A stretch of 64,000 nucleotides of DNA from Lolium rigidum. Its lineage: Eukaryota > Streptophyta > Magnoliopsida > Poales > Poaceae. A model generated the notes under the pieces. That model was not told the DNA's origin, ran no database searches, and saw only the letters and a program-made list of their open reading frames with translations. Positions within the stretch are counted from its first letter, which is position 1. Each line of letters opens with the position of its first letter. Where the stretch lies: assembly GCF_022539505.1 (NCBI RefSeq), contig NC_061514.1:223805018-223869017 (forward strand), in the 5' to 3' direction. A program made the position numbers and the translations under genes. Shown here one piece after another: positions 28,805-40,985 of this stretch.

Positions 28805-31800
28805 TGTAATATCCCAGGTATTGGGGTTACAAAAATAGAGGAAACAGATGTGTGCATTCCATTCATGCATAGAAAATCTGGGGAATTTTCGCGCTTTAAA
28901 CTAAAACAATCACAGTAACTGAAGTTTCACTTGACCTTGGTGGAATTGAAGTAGTTCATCAAGTCAAGCGTTATAAACCTCAATGTGACTTTGATAAAAC
29001 CTTGTTTTGGGTAGAGATGATTTGATCTAAGGGGTTAGATCAAATGGAACTAATAATCAACACAACAACACTTTACTCAATGATCAATTGCTTGATCTTA
29101 TTAAAGATCATAACATGGTAATCTTTGCCATAACGTATGAACATCTATTTAACTATAACTCAAGTAACAATATAATGGAGAACTATTCTAGACTTATCTT
29201 TTCCATGTCTTAAACTAATCCTTGATTCTACCATGAACCTCATGGTATTGATATTACTTCATTCTTGGAAACATACCAAGGAGATCCACTCTAGAAATAT
29301 ATATATCCTTCTCAATTCCATATTTTTATACATCAAACCTAGAGAGGTGAGAGTTCTATGTTATTTATTAGATAAGGAATGACAAACTTTGAGCTAAACC
29401 TTGGATATAAATATCCATATGATCACAACCTCATCTTCAAGAGGAACCCTAGAGTATTATCCCAGTCATTCCCAAATGAGAGAGACCATTCATACTAATC
29501 CAAGTTTTACCTATTAAAGAATAAAGGACAACCTTTGAATTAAAGTACTAGGTTGAAAACCATTTCCCTTGGAGTGGTGAGATAACCTAATGTCACATGA
29601 AAGAATACCATACCAATGAACTGATAAAGTAAGGAGTACATTAATTCAACCAAGATAGCTAAGTGGAGTCCTAGCCTAGATACCTAAAGAAATATTAAGA
29701 ACACCATAAACTCTAGAATAAACCATTCCTTTATAAGAGAGCCCAAGCTATGGTGTTACACTCAAGTAGTTGAGGCAACACTTGAATTTGAGGGAGAGAA
29801 CTATCCATATACCCAGATGATAATATCATCATTGACTAAGTAGAACCCTAACACAATATCTCAGGCATTCTCCTGGGATATAAACTTTAGAGGCAACCAT
29901 AGTAGTTCCACTCAAGAAGGTAAATTAGAAGTACTATATCCTAGTTGATCAAGACAATGCTTGATCATGGAAGTGAGAAACCTATTTAATGAGAGATACC
30001 TTAGGAAGCCAAACCTTGATCATTATAAATTGAGGGATGATCATAAACCCTAAGAATTTGAGGTAGAGATATTAAGAACAAGTTGATTATGCCTAATCCA
30101 TGATCATGCTCTTGTGGTATGTGAGGATAAGTTAAACCCTAATAGGATAAGTAGATATCATTCACCACATGAAATCATAGGGAGGTAACTAGTAAGCAAC
30201 CCTAGGCTTATATCCCAACCTTTACTTATGAACCACTTGGTGATCATAAGTAGAATCCTACCATATCTGTGTTTCAGAAATTAAAGAACCTAAGAAAATC
30301 TTAGAGAAAAACTCCATAGTTAATATGGTGAGACACCATCCATCACTATGACCAAAGTTAACTATAAAAAGAAATATAACAACTTTAGTTACTTTAATGA
30401 TAAATTGAGGATATCAATAGAAGTGAATTGGGATAAGACAAAACTAATTCTCAAGTCCTTAGTAATTAAAAGAGAACATAAACAATTAAGAAAGTAACCA
30501 TATTATTTTGGTTAGGGGAGATTAAACCCTAGCACATGCAATATGGTGTCATCTCATCTCTACAACCTAGAATTAAACCTCAACCCTAGTTTATGTATCA
30601 CTTGGGTGATTACAATTATAAAACCAGGCCATAATTGAGATTCAAACCAATTACCATTAGGTGAATATGATTAGAACCCTACTTGTTCATTAAATCAAAT
30701 CCTATGCTTCAATTGTTAAACACAAGAGACTCCCAATGATAAACCCTATATTAAAACCATGTGTGATTATCAACCACTTATCCTTATAGTTAGAACCAAA
30801 CCATAATAAGAATAGTATCTACTCTAGGTATTTCAAGGTGTTAGTGCTAAACTTGAGAAGGGAGTTACAATAGAACTTACAAGACCTTTAATATTAATGA
30901 GACATCTTATCAACCCTAACAAAATACTCTTAGCGCCAAGAGAGGGATAAATTGAATTGTCATCATTAAGAACCTTACTTAAAAAGTTAACCATATTCAA
31001 ATGCAAGTGTACAAACAATATGGTTAAACACATAATCAAGATCCACTCATAATTCTACCATGAAAAAGAAGGCAGGTTAGAATTAATCCTATAGGAAAAA
31101 GGGAATTAAAGTGAGTGTCTAAAATCATATGTAATTAAAAATTGCAATAAAGCTCACATATGTGAAATGATTATTCAAAAACAATACTGTAATAAATGAC
31201 CCTTGTATTAGTCCTCATGAAAGCCAAATTGTCAAACACCTGCAAAAGGAAATAAAATCAAATTAGAGTCAAACCAGAAATTATAAAAACAGAAAAAAGA
31301 AAAACAAAAATAAAAAGAAAAAGAGAGAAAGGAGCCTTACCTGGCCATGAAGCAGCACAGCAGCCCAACAACCGCAGCCGAAGCACATCCCAAGCAGTGG
31401 CCCACGAGGGCAACCCAAGTACCACGGCCCAGCCCAGCCCGTGTACCGATTCGGGCGGATAAGAGCGAGGAGGCGTCAACGTCTTCGTCTTCGCCACCGT
31501 CGACTCACTGGAGAGCGCCACGACGCCGGCGAGCCACGTCCCGGCCGCCAATATGGACCAGACGACCATCAACGACCGCCGAAGAACCTATAAATACCCC
31601 GCCGCATTTCCCTCTGTTCGTGTTCGTCATTTTGCCCCAATTTAGCAAACCCTAGGTCGCCCGGCCATCTTCCTCGCCGCCGGTAGGAACCTCCCCAAGC
31701 TCCGCCGTGGCTACCATCTTCACCGCCATCGTCGACTTGTTACTCCTGCGGAAGGAATTGAGTCGCCGCGCTCGGAAGCATCCGATTCGAGCTCACTTTG

Positions 31801-33906
31801 GCTCACAGATGGTCCGGCCACCGTGACAATTGCTTCGCCGCCAGACCACCTCCGACCTCACCGTCGCGTCCAACACCATCACGGTGAGCCTGCGCACCTC
31901 CTGAGCTTCGTATTGCATCGAATCGTCGACCGTAGCCTCTTAGCACCGTGTGACCGTCTCCGCCGCCGCAACAAGTTCATCGCCGGCCATGCTCCGGTGG
32001 TCATTAGCGGGCGGCGCTGGTACCAAAATGCTCGCGGTGTTGTGCTGATTCGAATAAGGTACTTAGTTAGGCCGCGCAAGCCCGGGAACGGTGGCGCCGT
32101 CGCCGACATCCCGCCGGCAGTAAGCCTCCAAGCCCCTCATCGATTTTGACTTCGGTCAAACACCACGTGGCAGCCAACGTGGCGTAGGCCCACTGATCAG
32201 TGACTCTGCGGGTAGACTAGTTGGGTGCATATAGTTGTTTTCTGTTTAAATTTAAATCCAGGAAATCTTTGAAACTTTGCAAATTCATATAAAATTCATT
32301 ATAACTCAGAAAAAGGTAAATAATATATTAAAATTCTTAGAAAAGTAAACTCTATCCAATAAAAATATAAAATGAAATTTTTATTTTTAATAAAAAATTC
32401 AATTATTTAAGACTTGTTAATTAAGCCTTTTATTTTAATTCTTAATACAATTAAAATTCGGAAATTAGGAAAACTTCTCAAATTAAATACAACCTAGTAA
32501 ATAAACAAAGAAAACATTAAAAGTAATTTTCTTTATTTGCTATCTTGTTAAATCATTATTAAAGGGAGTTACACCCTGATTAATAATTACCCTAATTATT
32601 AATTGTTTAAAAAATAATAAAATGCCAAGTTCAATATTATTTTATTTACAAGTTACTAATAACTTCAACTTTAAAATGAAGTTATTAATCATAGGACTAT
32701 ATGGTAAATCGCAAACCCTAATTCCATATTGAATGATATTACAACCCATCATTTCATGTGAAACCTAAAACCCTAATTCAATTAGGAACCCTAGCTCCAT
32801 TACTTCATATGAACCCTAAATTGTTTCCAAACCTAAAACCCAAGTAACATGTGATCATGTTATTTCATTAGTAATCATAGATTCATAATTAGCAACTAAA
32901 TGCTTGTTCAAATCCACATAACATATGGGAACCCTATCAATACTAATTAGCATCCCATGTGTTCATCTTAGTCAAACCTAGTTCCTATCGCAAGGATCTC
33001 ATCCTTAATTAACCTTAACTAGCATCACACCATTGTGATGAACCCTAATAGTAACCATGACTAATGTTTACCTTACATACCATACTCCACTCAAACCTAC
33101 CAGTGTGAGATACTTATGCATCATCCTATTTAAGAACCAACCATTCTTTACTTAGGGAATGAAATAGCAAACCTAAACAAACTCAGCCTAATTGCTATAC
33201 TTCTTATTATTTAAGAAGTATGTTCTTCAAAAGTTATTCTTTTGAAGTAAACAGAGAATCATCATCAACCCTGCATAATAGGACATATAGAAAATAACCA
33301 GCTATCACCAGCATGGTATACCAACCATGATAGCAACCATGAATAATTAATTGCTTAAGTTGCTTATACTTAAGTAAAACCAATCAAGCCTAGTTGCTAA
33401 TGAATCCAACTAGGTTGTGATCCATCTAATACTTACTCCAGAAACTAGATGAAACCATAGTCAACCACAGAACCCCACCAACCTAATTATCATACTTGTT
33501 CTTTATTAAAGAACATGTTCTTCAAAAGTTATTCTTTTGAAATATATAATAAGTAACCATCAACCATGCACTATAGGACTTAAAATTGACAACTGCTCTT
33601 TACTTATGATATAACTACTATTCCTTGGTGTGTATGATTGTTACTTTGCATTATACCACTTGCTCATGATTCTAAAACAATACAACCCTAATAAGAACCT
33701 TGTTTGTGCACCACTCTAAAAGTGCAACACACCCTAAATTAATCATTACCACTCACTAATCCTAAATCATCGGGGTTAGGTCACGCTTAGAGCGATTGCA
33801 TCTCATACTTATGCATTATTGCATCCTTGCCAATCTTTTAAACATCGTCCTTACCGGACGATGATGCTATTTCAGAATTTGGAGTTATTGCGTATCGAAG
33901 ACCTGC
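28805..33906 (+). repeat. Giant LTR H (at least 5.1 kb), ends in assembly gap
   Basis: Starts TGTAATATCCCAGG. About 2.5 kb of AT-rich sequence without ORFs is followed by a GC-rich promoter with TATAAATA at 31589-31596, a GC-rich transcribed segment to about 32150 with a splice-donor-like GTGAGCC near 31883, and again AT-rich sequence to the gap. This matches the plan of G. I see no coding sequence. The 5' border rests on the TG start only; no duplication can be tested. Confidence 0.55.
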
Positions 33907-34006
33907 NNNNNNNNNNNNNNNNNNNNNNNNNNNNNNNNNNNNNNNNNNNNNNNNNNNNNNNNNNNNNNNNNNNNNNNNNNNNNNNNNNNNNNNNNNNNNN
34001 NNNNNN
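33907..34006. other. Assembly gap (100 N)
   Basis: Exactly 100 N. H ends and LINE sequence begins across it, so order and distance are uncertain. Confidence 1.
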
Positions 34007-35399
34007 CGGAAGAAATGAGCAGGGAAGCCATCTGGCCCCAGTGCCTTAGTAGGGAACATCTGAAACAGCGCTTCCTTCACTTCGCTCTCCGTGAAAGGAG
34101 CTAGCAGTGAATCATTCATCCTTTATGTAACCTTAGTTGGTATTGTATCGAGTACCCCCTCCATGCATGTCGTACCCTCCGAAGTGTACAGATTTTTGTA
34201 GAAAGTCGTGGTCATATTCTTCATCTCCACCTCGTCGTTCGTCACCCGACCGCAAGGCTTTTTCAGCTGTGTTATGCGGTTCTTCTTCCTTCTCCGACTC
34301 GCTCTCATATGGAAGAAACGAGTATTTTTATCTCCCGCTGCAAGCCACCGAACCCTTGATCTCTCGCTGCCACATAATTTCCTCTCGATGGTTCGGTTCC
34401 ACCAGAGCGATCCGTCACTTTGATTTCAGCGTGTGTTGGGCCTAGTCCGCAGTGTACCGCTTGCAAACGCTCCAGCTCATCCTTGAGCTTACCCAGCTCA
34501 AGTATCACATTACCAAACGTGGACTTGCCCCAACTCTTGAGATCACCCGCAAAGGATGCGAGTTTACCCCGCAAGGACTCGTAAATCCCTCGCCTCGCCG
34601 GCTCCCTTCCAAGCATCAGAGACCATCGGCGAGAAATCTTTATGTTCCTCCCACATCAATTCATATTTAAAACCCACCGGCTTCCTTCGAAGATCATCCA
34701 TATAGCGCCAGTTGAGTAGGATCGGACCATGATCTGATGATGCCACTGTCAGGTTTCGGACAAAAGCCCCCGCAAAACGGTCACTCCACTCCGGTGTAGC
34801 TAGCGCCCTATCGAGACGCACCCTACAGTATGTGCCCCCTACTACTTTCTTCTCGAAAGTCCAACTCCGGCCTTCAAATCCAAGATCTCTGAGGCCACAC
34901 ACGTCCACCATCTCTCGGAACCCTGCCATTTGAGCATGACTCCTTTCTTGCACACCTACATGTTCCGATCGATGTAAAACTTCATTGAAATCCCTAGGCA
35001 AACCAAAGGTAAATTTGATGATGACTTGATGAATTTCAACATATCCCAAGTCTTGTATCTTTCCCTTGTCTGTGCTTCCCCGTATACACACGTCAATCTC
35101 CACGGTGGCCCAACAGCCTCCGTAACAATAGTGTCAATGTGATATTGCGAATACGGTAAAATCTCGATTTTTATTCCATTGTTCCAGAAAATACCTAGCC
35201 CTCCACTACGTCCGCAGCTACTTACAGCAAAAGAATGATCATAACCTAGTGTATGCCGTAATCCTTCTACCCTCGATCTATGCACTTGAGTTTCAATCAC
35301 ACATAAAATCGAGGGGGCGAAACACCTCGCGAAGTCGCGAAGCTCCTTTACTGTCGCAGCCTCGCCAAGTCCGCGGCAGTTCCATACAAAGCAACTCAT
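34007..35399 (-). pseudogene. LINE ORF2: endonuclease and N-terminal reverse transcriptase
   Basis: Starts MSCFVWNCRGLGEAATVKEL at 35399: the N of WNCRGLG and the E of CVIETQVH are conserved endonuclease residues. The frame shifts near 34990 where GDFNEVLH would follow. The endonuclease continues (RSWTF, RLDRALATPEW, SSDHGPILL) in another frame, then the linker (LKSWGKSTFG, GPTHAEIK), RASRRRKKNRITQL and the RT entry GPDGFPAHFF at the gap. At least three frameshifts and loss of the catalytic RT part make it non-functional. The family is the plant L1 type common in grasses. Confidence 0.9.
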
Positions 35400-36232
35400 T
35401 GCTGCTGGCGGCACTCCTCGGAGGATCCCGCCTTATTGCCAGCATCATTCTTGGTCTTCTCCGCACCCTCCTTGTCCTTCTTCTGCCTCTTCTTGTCCTT
35501 CGGTGGTACATACTGAGGCGGTGGCGGAGGGACAGCCACCAACGCCAGATCGACCTCATCCAGGTTCAAATGCCTTTGTGCTCCTGTCTTGTCTGCACTC
35601 TTTTCAACCCCCTCCATCAGCGGCTTGAGCGGACTCGTCGCTGAGTCCTCCATCTCGTTCCCCTTACCATTATCCATGCCTGCTTCTCCTGAATTACGTT
35701 TCCGTGGTGGCATCTTTTCAAAGCTCGGCTTCTCCACCCAGACCCTCCCATCCCGTCCACCACTCGCAGAAGGGCGACTCCTGCCTCCTCCTCTCCCAGT
35801 GAACCTACCACCACGCTCCCTCATACCACCACGGCCGCCTCTTGCTCCGTCTCCAAATGGCGCAAACCCCCGGCGTACCCTCGGTGTGCTCGGGTGCCAC
35901 GACGCTTCCGACACGAGCATTCAGTTCCCAAACTGCAAATCAGTATCAGCATACTCCCCCGTCCCACACATCATGTGTTCATGACCCATCTTGCCACAGA
36001 AATTGCAAAACTTGGGTAGCTTCTCATACTTCACCACAAACATCATGCTCTCACATCCCTCCGGTGTAAACGAGACCACCCTAGGGAGAGATTTATCCGC
36101 AGTCAACTTGACACGAGCTCTGTGGAAATCTCCATTGCCGAAGGACACCACCTTCGCTTCCACCCGATCAACTTCACCAACCCTAGCCGCCAACTCTGCA
36201 ATAAAACCAAGCAATGTGTAAAAATAAAGCAA
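35396..36232 (-). pseudogene. LINE ORF1: RNA-binding protein with zinc knuckle
   Basis: Contains KYEKLPKFCNFCGKMGHEHMM and CGTGEY, a CX2CX4HX4C knuckle typical of plant L1 ORF1. Just after it a TGA at 35921-35923 replaces the expected Trp codon in FGNW; the frame then continues unbroken, with an R/G-rich section and a Lys-rich end, to the stop at 35396. That TGA overlaps the ORF2 start as ATGA, the arrangement expected for termination-reinitiation. The N-terminal part upstream of about 36200 is not recognisable. Confidence 0.85.
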
Positions 36233-37188
36233 ACTGCATAAGAATGACGAGTGTTATACCCCACACATTTCAGAAACCTCAATGTACCATTTCTAGAATC
36301 TTGCTACATCATCATCCTGTCGCTATATCTGTGGTCGTCGAACATAATATTATATCCACATACAGATCTCTCTCCTAAAAATTAAGGTAGACAATTCCAA
36401 TTCATACATCAATGAATGACTTTGCTGGTTGGTCCACGGTTGGTTAAACGCCCATAGTGGTTTGTGAAATTTGTGGGATTATCATATCTTAAGGGGAAAA
36501 TTTAGCAAACCATAACAGTGAGTGCTCAGGTGGGAAATTCAGTAATCAATGAATAAACACGGCGAGAGCTCACATGAGAAATTCAGCAACCTAAGAACCA
36601 GGAATTCAGAATGAGGAGAGCTCACATGATCAATTCAGCAAGCCATTCTACATCTATTAGATAGCTGAACGCACATGCACATCGGAGACAATTACCAGAT
36701 CCACCAATTTCTCGTACCTTGCCTTCCCCTTAGCCATAGCCTGCACGAATCAAATTGCAGCCAATCAGAATCGAGCCAAGACACAGGGATGGATACTATG
36801 CTAGAAAAACAAGCAAACTTACGGACCAGGGGCTGATCATACCACGAACTTGCCTAAGCCCTTGCATGCCGAAGAAGATGTTAACCCGCTTGGTTGCTTG
36901 TGGCCGTCTTCAGCGATAGCGTCGACCTTCACAATCGGCGGGTGCTTGGGCAGCGCGCTCCGTACGGATTGCAACCATAAGCGGGCCGAGCACCGGGATC
37001 GAGATGGAGGTCGCTACCCATGGTTCCGGTGAGGTCCCGTCAGGCCGGCGGCTGACCCTGCGGCGCACCAGGCCGGTGGCTTCCCTTGCGTGGCGCGCCA
37101 GGATCTCCTACATGGGCTCGGTCGTCTTCTCTTCTGCTTGAGGGGGGAATTCCGACGACGTGAAGACAGTTGGATGGATTGTGGAGTC
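36233..37188 (-). other. Unassigned sequence, possibly a host-gene remnant
   Basis: No repeat recognised. On the minus strand a GC-rich part (37188-36850) is followed by a donor-like GTAAGT near 36822, an acceptor-like TTCGTGCAG near 36740, a short ATG-containing stretch (ATG at 36737) with donor-like AAGGTACG, and a pyrimidine-rich TTTTATTGCAG at 36196 just where LINE coding begins. This looks like a 5' UTR with small introns but no product can be named, and splice-like motifs occur by chance. Confidence 0.3.
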
Positions 37189-38585
37189 TGATACGTCCAA
37201 AACGTATCTACTTTCCCGAACACTTTTGCTATTGTTTTGCCTCTAATTTGTGTATTTTGGATGCAACTAACACGGACTAACGCTGTTTTCAGCAGAACTG
37301 TTCTGGTGTCTCGTTTTTGTGCAGAAATCCAACTTTCGGTGAAAAACCTCGGGATTTTGACGAAAGGGCCTATTTTCCCGGAATAATGACGTAGCCGAAG
37401 GACAATTGAAGTGGAGGCCCGAGGGCCCCACACCACATGGCGGCGCGGCCCAGGGGGGGCCCGCGCGGCCATGTGGTGTGGCCCCTCGGCTGGCCTCCGA
37501 CGCCCCCCTTCGGACTACTTATTCGCCTCGACCTAAAAACGCACGGAGAGAAGTCGAAGTCGCCAGAAACCCTCCAGAACGCCGCCACATCGCGAAACTC
37601 CGTCGCGGGAGCCAGAAGTCTCCGTTCTGGCACTCCGCCGGACGGGGAATTGGAGGAGATCATCACCGCCATCACCGCCAACGCCTCTCCATCAACCAGC
37701 AATGTTTCCCCCATCCATGTGTGAGTAATTCCCCCGCTCGTAGGCCGAAGGGGATGGTAGGGATTGGATGAGATTGGTCATGTAATAGCATAAGATTGTT
37801 AGGGCATAGTGCCTAGTGTCCGTAGATGGTACTTTTATGATATTGTTGCAACTTGTTATGCTTAATGCTTGTCACTAGGGCCCGAGTGCCATGATCTCAG
37901 ATCTGAACATGTTATTGTTTCATGAAGATATTCGTTGTTTATGATCTTACCTGCAAGTTGTATACACATGTCGTTGTCCGGAACCAATGGCCCCGAAGTG
38001 ACAGAAATCGGGACAACCGGAGGGGATGGTAGCGATGTGAGGATCACATGTGTTCACGGAGTTTTAATGCTTTGCTCCGGTACTCTATTAAAAGGAGTAC
38101 CTTAATATCCAGTAGTTTCCCTTGAGGCCCTGCTGCCACCGGCTGGTAGGACAAAAGATGTTGTGCAAGTTTCTCATTGCGAGCACGTACGACTATAATT
38201 GGAACACATGCCTATTGATTGATTAGTACTTGGATACCGTTTTATTATTATCCGCAAATGCCCTGCTATGATTGTTACATGAGTTTCTCTCATCCATGCA
38301 ACGCCCGTCATCCGTCCCCGTGCCTACGTATTTTAATCCTGCTGTTTACTATAATCACTACCGCTGTCTTTGTTACTCGCCGTCGTTATTTCACTATCGC
38401 TATCTGCTATAAAACCGTTACTACCGATAAACTCTTGCGAGCAAGTCTCGTTTCCAGTGCAGCTGAATTGACAACTCCGTCGTTAAGGCTTTCAAGTATT
38501 CTTTGTCTCCCCTTGTGTCGAATCAATAAATTGGGTAATACTTTCCTCGAAGACTGTTGCGATCCCCTATACTTGTGGTTCATCA
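37189..38585 (+). repeat. 5' LTR of J (type 1, 1397 bp)
   Basis: TGATACGTCCAAAACGTATC to TACTTGTGGTTCATCA, colinear with 54034-55420. The inverted fragment at 52485-52694 is the same family. Confidence 0.93.
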
Positions 38586-38596
38586 AGACTATTTTC

Positions 38597-38614
38597 TGGC
38601 GCCGTTGCCGGGGA
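38597..38614 (+). promoter_or_regulatory. Primer-binding site of J (tRNA-Asp)
   Basis: TGGCGCCGTTGCCGGGGA, the tRNA-Asp-type site characteristic of Athila-lineage elements, 11 bp after the LTR. Confidence 0.92.
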
Positions 38615-38672
38615 GCATAGCTTTATTTGGAAGTTCACTTGGATTAATATTGTTCGCTGCAAATTCTCCATC

Positions 38673-40985
38673 ATGGGTAAACCTCGCGATACTAAGGTCG
38701 CCATATTACCATCCACTACAAGAAAAGGTACAACTCCGAGTACCTCGCTGCTCTTGATTCACCATCCGTGATTGATAAACTTGTTTCACCGCCACATGCT
38801 TCAAATGCCGGTACTTCGCTGAATCTGAAAACTCTCATAATACCGATAATATTTCGCTGTGCTTGATGATAGTGGTTCATTGGGAACTTTTCTAGATGCT
38901 TCAATTGCTAGATCTAGACAAATAGAAAATACCGAAACTCCCGATGCTACTACACCTGTTAATTCACCCGAACTTGAATACTCTAGTGATGATCTTGATG
39001 AAGATTATGTGGAACTTGATGATGATTTTATTGAAAAATGCCATGCTACTACCGATGCAAGAAAAATTAAAAAGTTGCTTGCAGAACATACCGTTAGATA
39101 TAAAACTGTCTCCTGATCCTAAATTTGCCACATCTCCTATAAACATTAAGGATAAAGATTATGATTTTTCTCTTGATCTATCTCATATAGCTATTGTTGA
39201 GAAAACACCCTTTTGTGGTACTGAAAAAGAAAGTGATGTTGAACACATGACTGAGTTATCTACTTTGAGTAGCTTGTTTTCTGATGATATTAAGAAGCGT
39301 ACTTACTTTGTTGCTAAAATCTTTCCATTCTCATTAAAGGATGACGCTAAAACTTGGTATAATAGTTTGCCACCTGGTTCTATTAAAAGTCCAAAAGAAT
39401 TACTTGCTGTTTTCTTTCGGAAATACTTTCCCGCTAGTGCTCAACATGCTGCTTTGCGTAGAGTTTATAATTTTGATCAAGGAGATGAAGAGAAATTGCC
39501 TGAGGCTTGGGCGAGATTTTGCTCTCTTATTAGAGCTCCGCCTGACCATGATTTAGAAAAGCATGATTTACTTGATATATTTTATAGTGGACTAACCATT
39601 GAGTCTAGGGCATACCTGGATAGTTGTGCTGGTTGTGTTTTCAGAAAAGAACTCCGCACGTACGTCGAAGAATTATTGGCTAAAATAGGCCGGAATTATG
39701 ATGATTGGAATACGCCTGAACCAACTCCAACGCCAATAGTGAAGAAGAGGGGTTTAATTAAATTGAATGATGAAGATATGAGGGAAGCCAAGAAGTCTCT
39801 CAAGGAGAAAGGTATTAAATCTGAAGATGTGAAGAATCTACCTCCTATAGAAGATATATGTGAGATAACTCCCCTTCATCCATGATTGAGGTAAACTCCC
39901 TTCAACGCTTTACTAGGGAAGATATTCCGTATTCAAAACCTCCTCGCGCAATGCTTAGATGAGTTTGATAATTATATTGTTAAGCAAGAAAATTTTAATA
40001 TGAGAGTAGAGAATCATCTAATGGAAAATTCTCAAGCTATTAGTCAATTGCATGATATTGTGGAGAGAACCTCCAATGATGTTAAGATGCTTGTTAAACA
40101 TTTTCATATGATTCAAACTCAAATTGATCAACTCACTAAAGTGCAAAATGACTTGTTAGGAAATAATGCTAAAGAAAAACAAGCTTATGAAGTAACAACT
40201 AGAGGTGGTGTCTCAACCCAGGATCCTCTATATCCTGAAGGGCATCCCAAAAGAATTGAACAAGATTCTCAACGCATTGAACCTAGAGCTCATTCTAAGA
40301 AAAAGAAGAAGAAACATAAAAATGTTGTAGAATCCTCTGAACCTGTTAATGATCCCGATAGTATTTCTATTTCGATGCTTGAAACCGAAAGTGGTAATGA
40401 ACATGATAATAGTGAAGATAATGATAAGAATGATACTCCCGATAAAGAAGAGGTTGAAAAAGAACCCGAAAAGCATGCTAAAAATAAAAAGTATACTAAA
40501 GAAGATTTTATTGCTGAGAAACATGGTAATGAAAGAGAACCTTGGGTGCAAAAGCCAATGCCTTTTCCTGCTAAGAAACTAAAATCAAAGGAAGAAGAAC
40601 ACTATAATAAATTTTGTGATTGGATGAAACCTTTATTCTTGCAAATCCCTTTGAGTGATGCTATTAAATTGCCTCCTTATTCAAAGTATATGAAAGACAT
40701 TGTTACTAACAAAAGGAAAATCCCCAATGAGGAAATTTCCACTATGCTTGCTAATTACTCTTTCAATGGCAAAGTTCCAAAGAAATTGGGCGACCCGGTA
40801 TACCTACTATTCCTTGTTCTATTAAGAATAATTATGTTAAAACTGCTCTATGTGACTTGGGAGCCGGTGTTAGTGTTATGCCTTTTTCTCTTTATAAGAG
40901 ACTTTACTTAGATAAGTTGATACCTACTGATATATCTTTGCAAATGGCTGATAAATCTACTGCTATTCCTACTGATATAGCTCTA
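38673..40985 (+). pseudogene. Athila-type gag and partial protease of J, frameshifted
   Basis: Begins MGKPRDTKVAILPSTTRKG at 38673. Frame is lost near 38735, 39105, 39880, 39955 and 40790. Between the breaks are clear blocks: the acidic N-terminus, the gag core FPFSLKDDAKTWYNSLPPG with LLAVFFRKYFPAS and ARFCSLIRAPPDHDLEKHD, an SQAISQLHDIVERT-type coil, a Lys/Glu-rich spacer, and KYMKDIVTNKRKIPNEEIS. After the last break the protease start ALCDLGAGVSVMPFSLYKRL is read in another frame near 40843-40905. There the sequence passes into 3' non-coding DNA. No RT, RNase H or integrase follows. Confidence 0.9.

Larger units (their letters stand above)
34007..36232 (-). mobile_element. L1-type LINE (non-LTR retrotransposon), decayed, 3' part missing
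   Basis: Minus-strand LINE with ORF1 (zinc knuckle) and ORF2 (endonuclease, start of RT) overlapping by ATGA. The RT begins at the gap (ALGPDGFPAHFF), so most of RT and the 3' end are lost. Several frameshifts and one nonsense codon show it is inactive. Confidence 0.9.

Noticed and set aside
28805..33906. Host gene with TATA box and introns in H
   Set aside because: No coding exon could be followed; G shows the same layout, so an LTR promoter is simpler.
38713..38727. CACTACAAGAAAAGG, like a CACTA terminus
   Set aside because: It lies inside the J gag N-terminus and codes STTRKG in the expected gag reading; no partner end or subterminal repeats.
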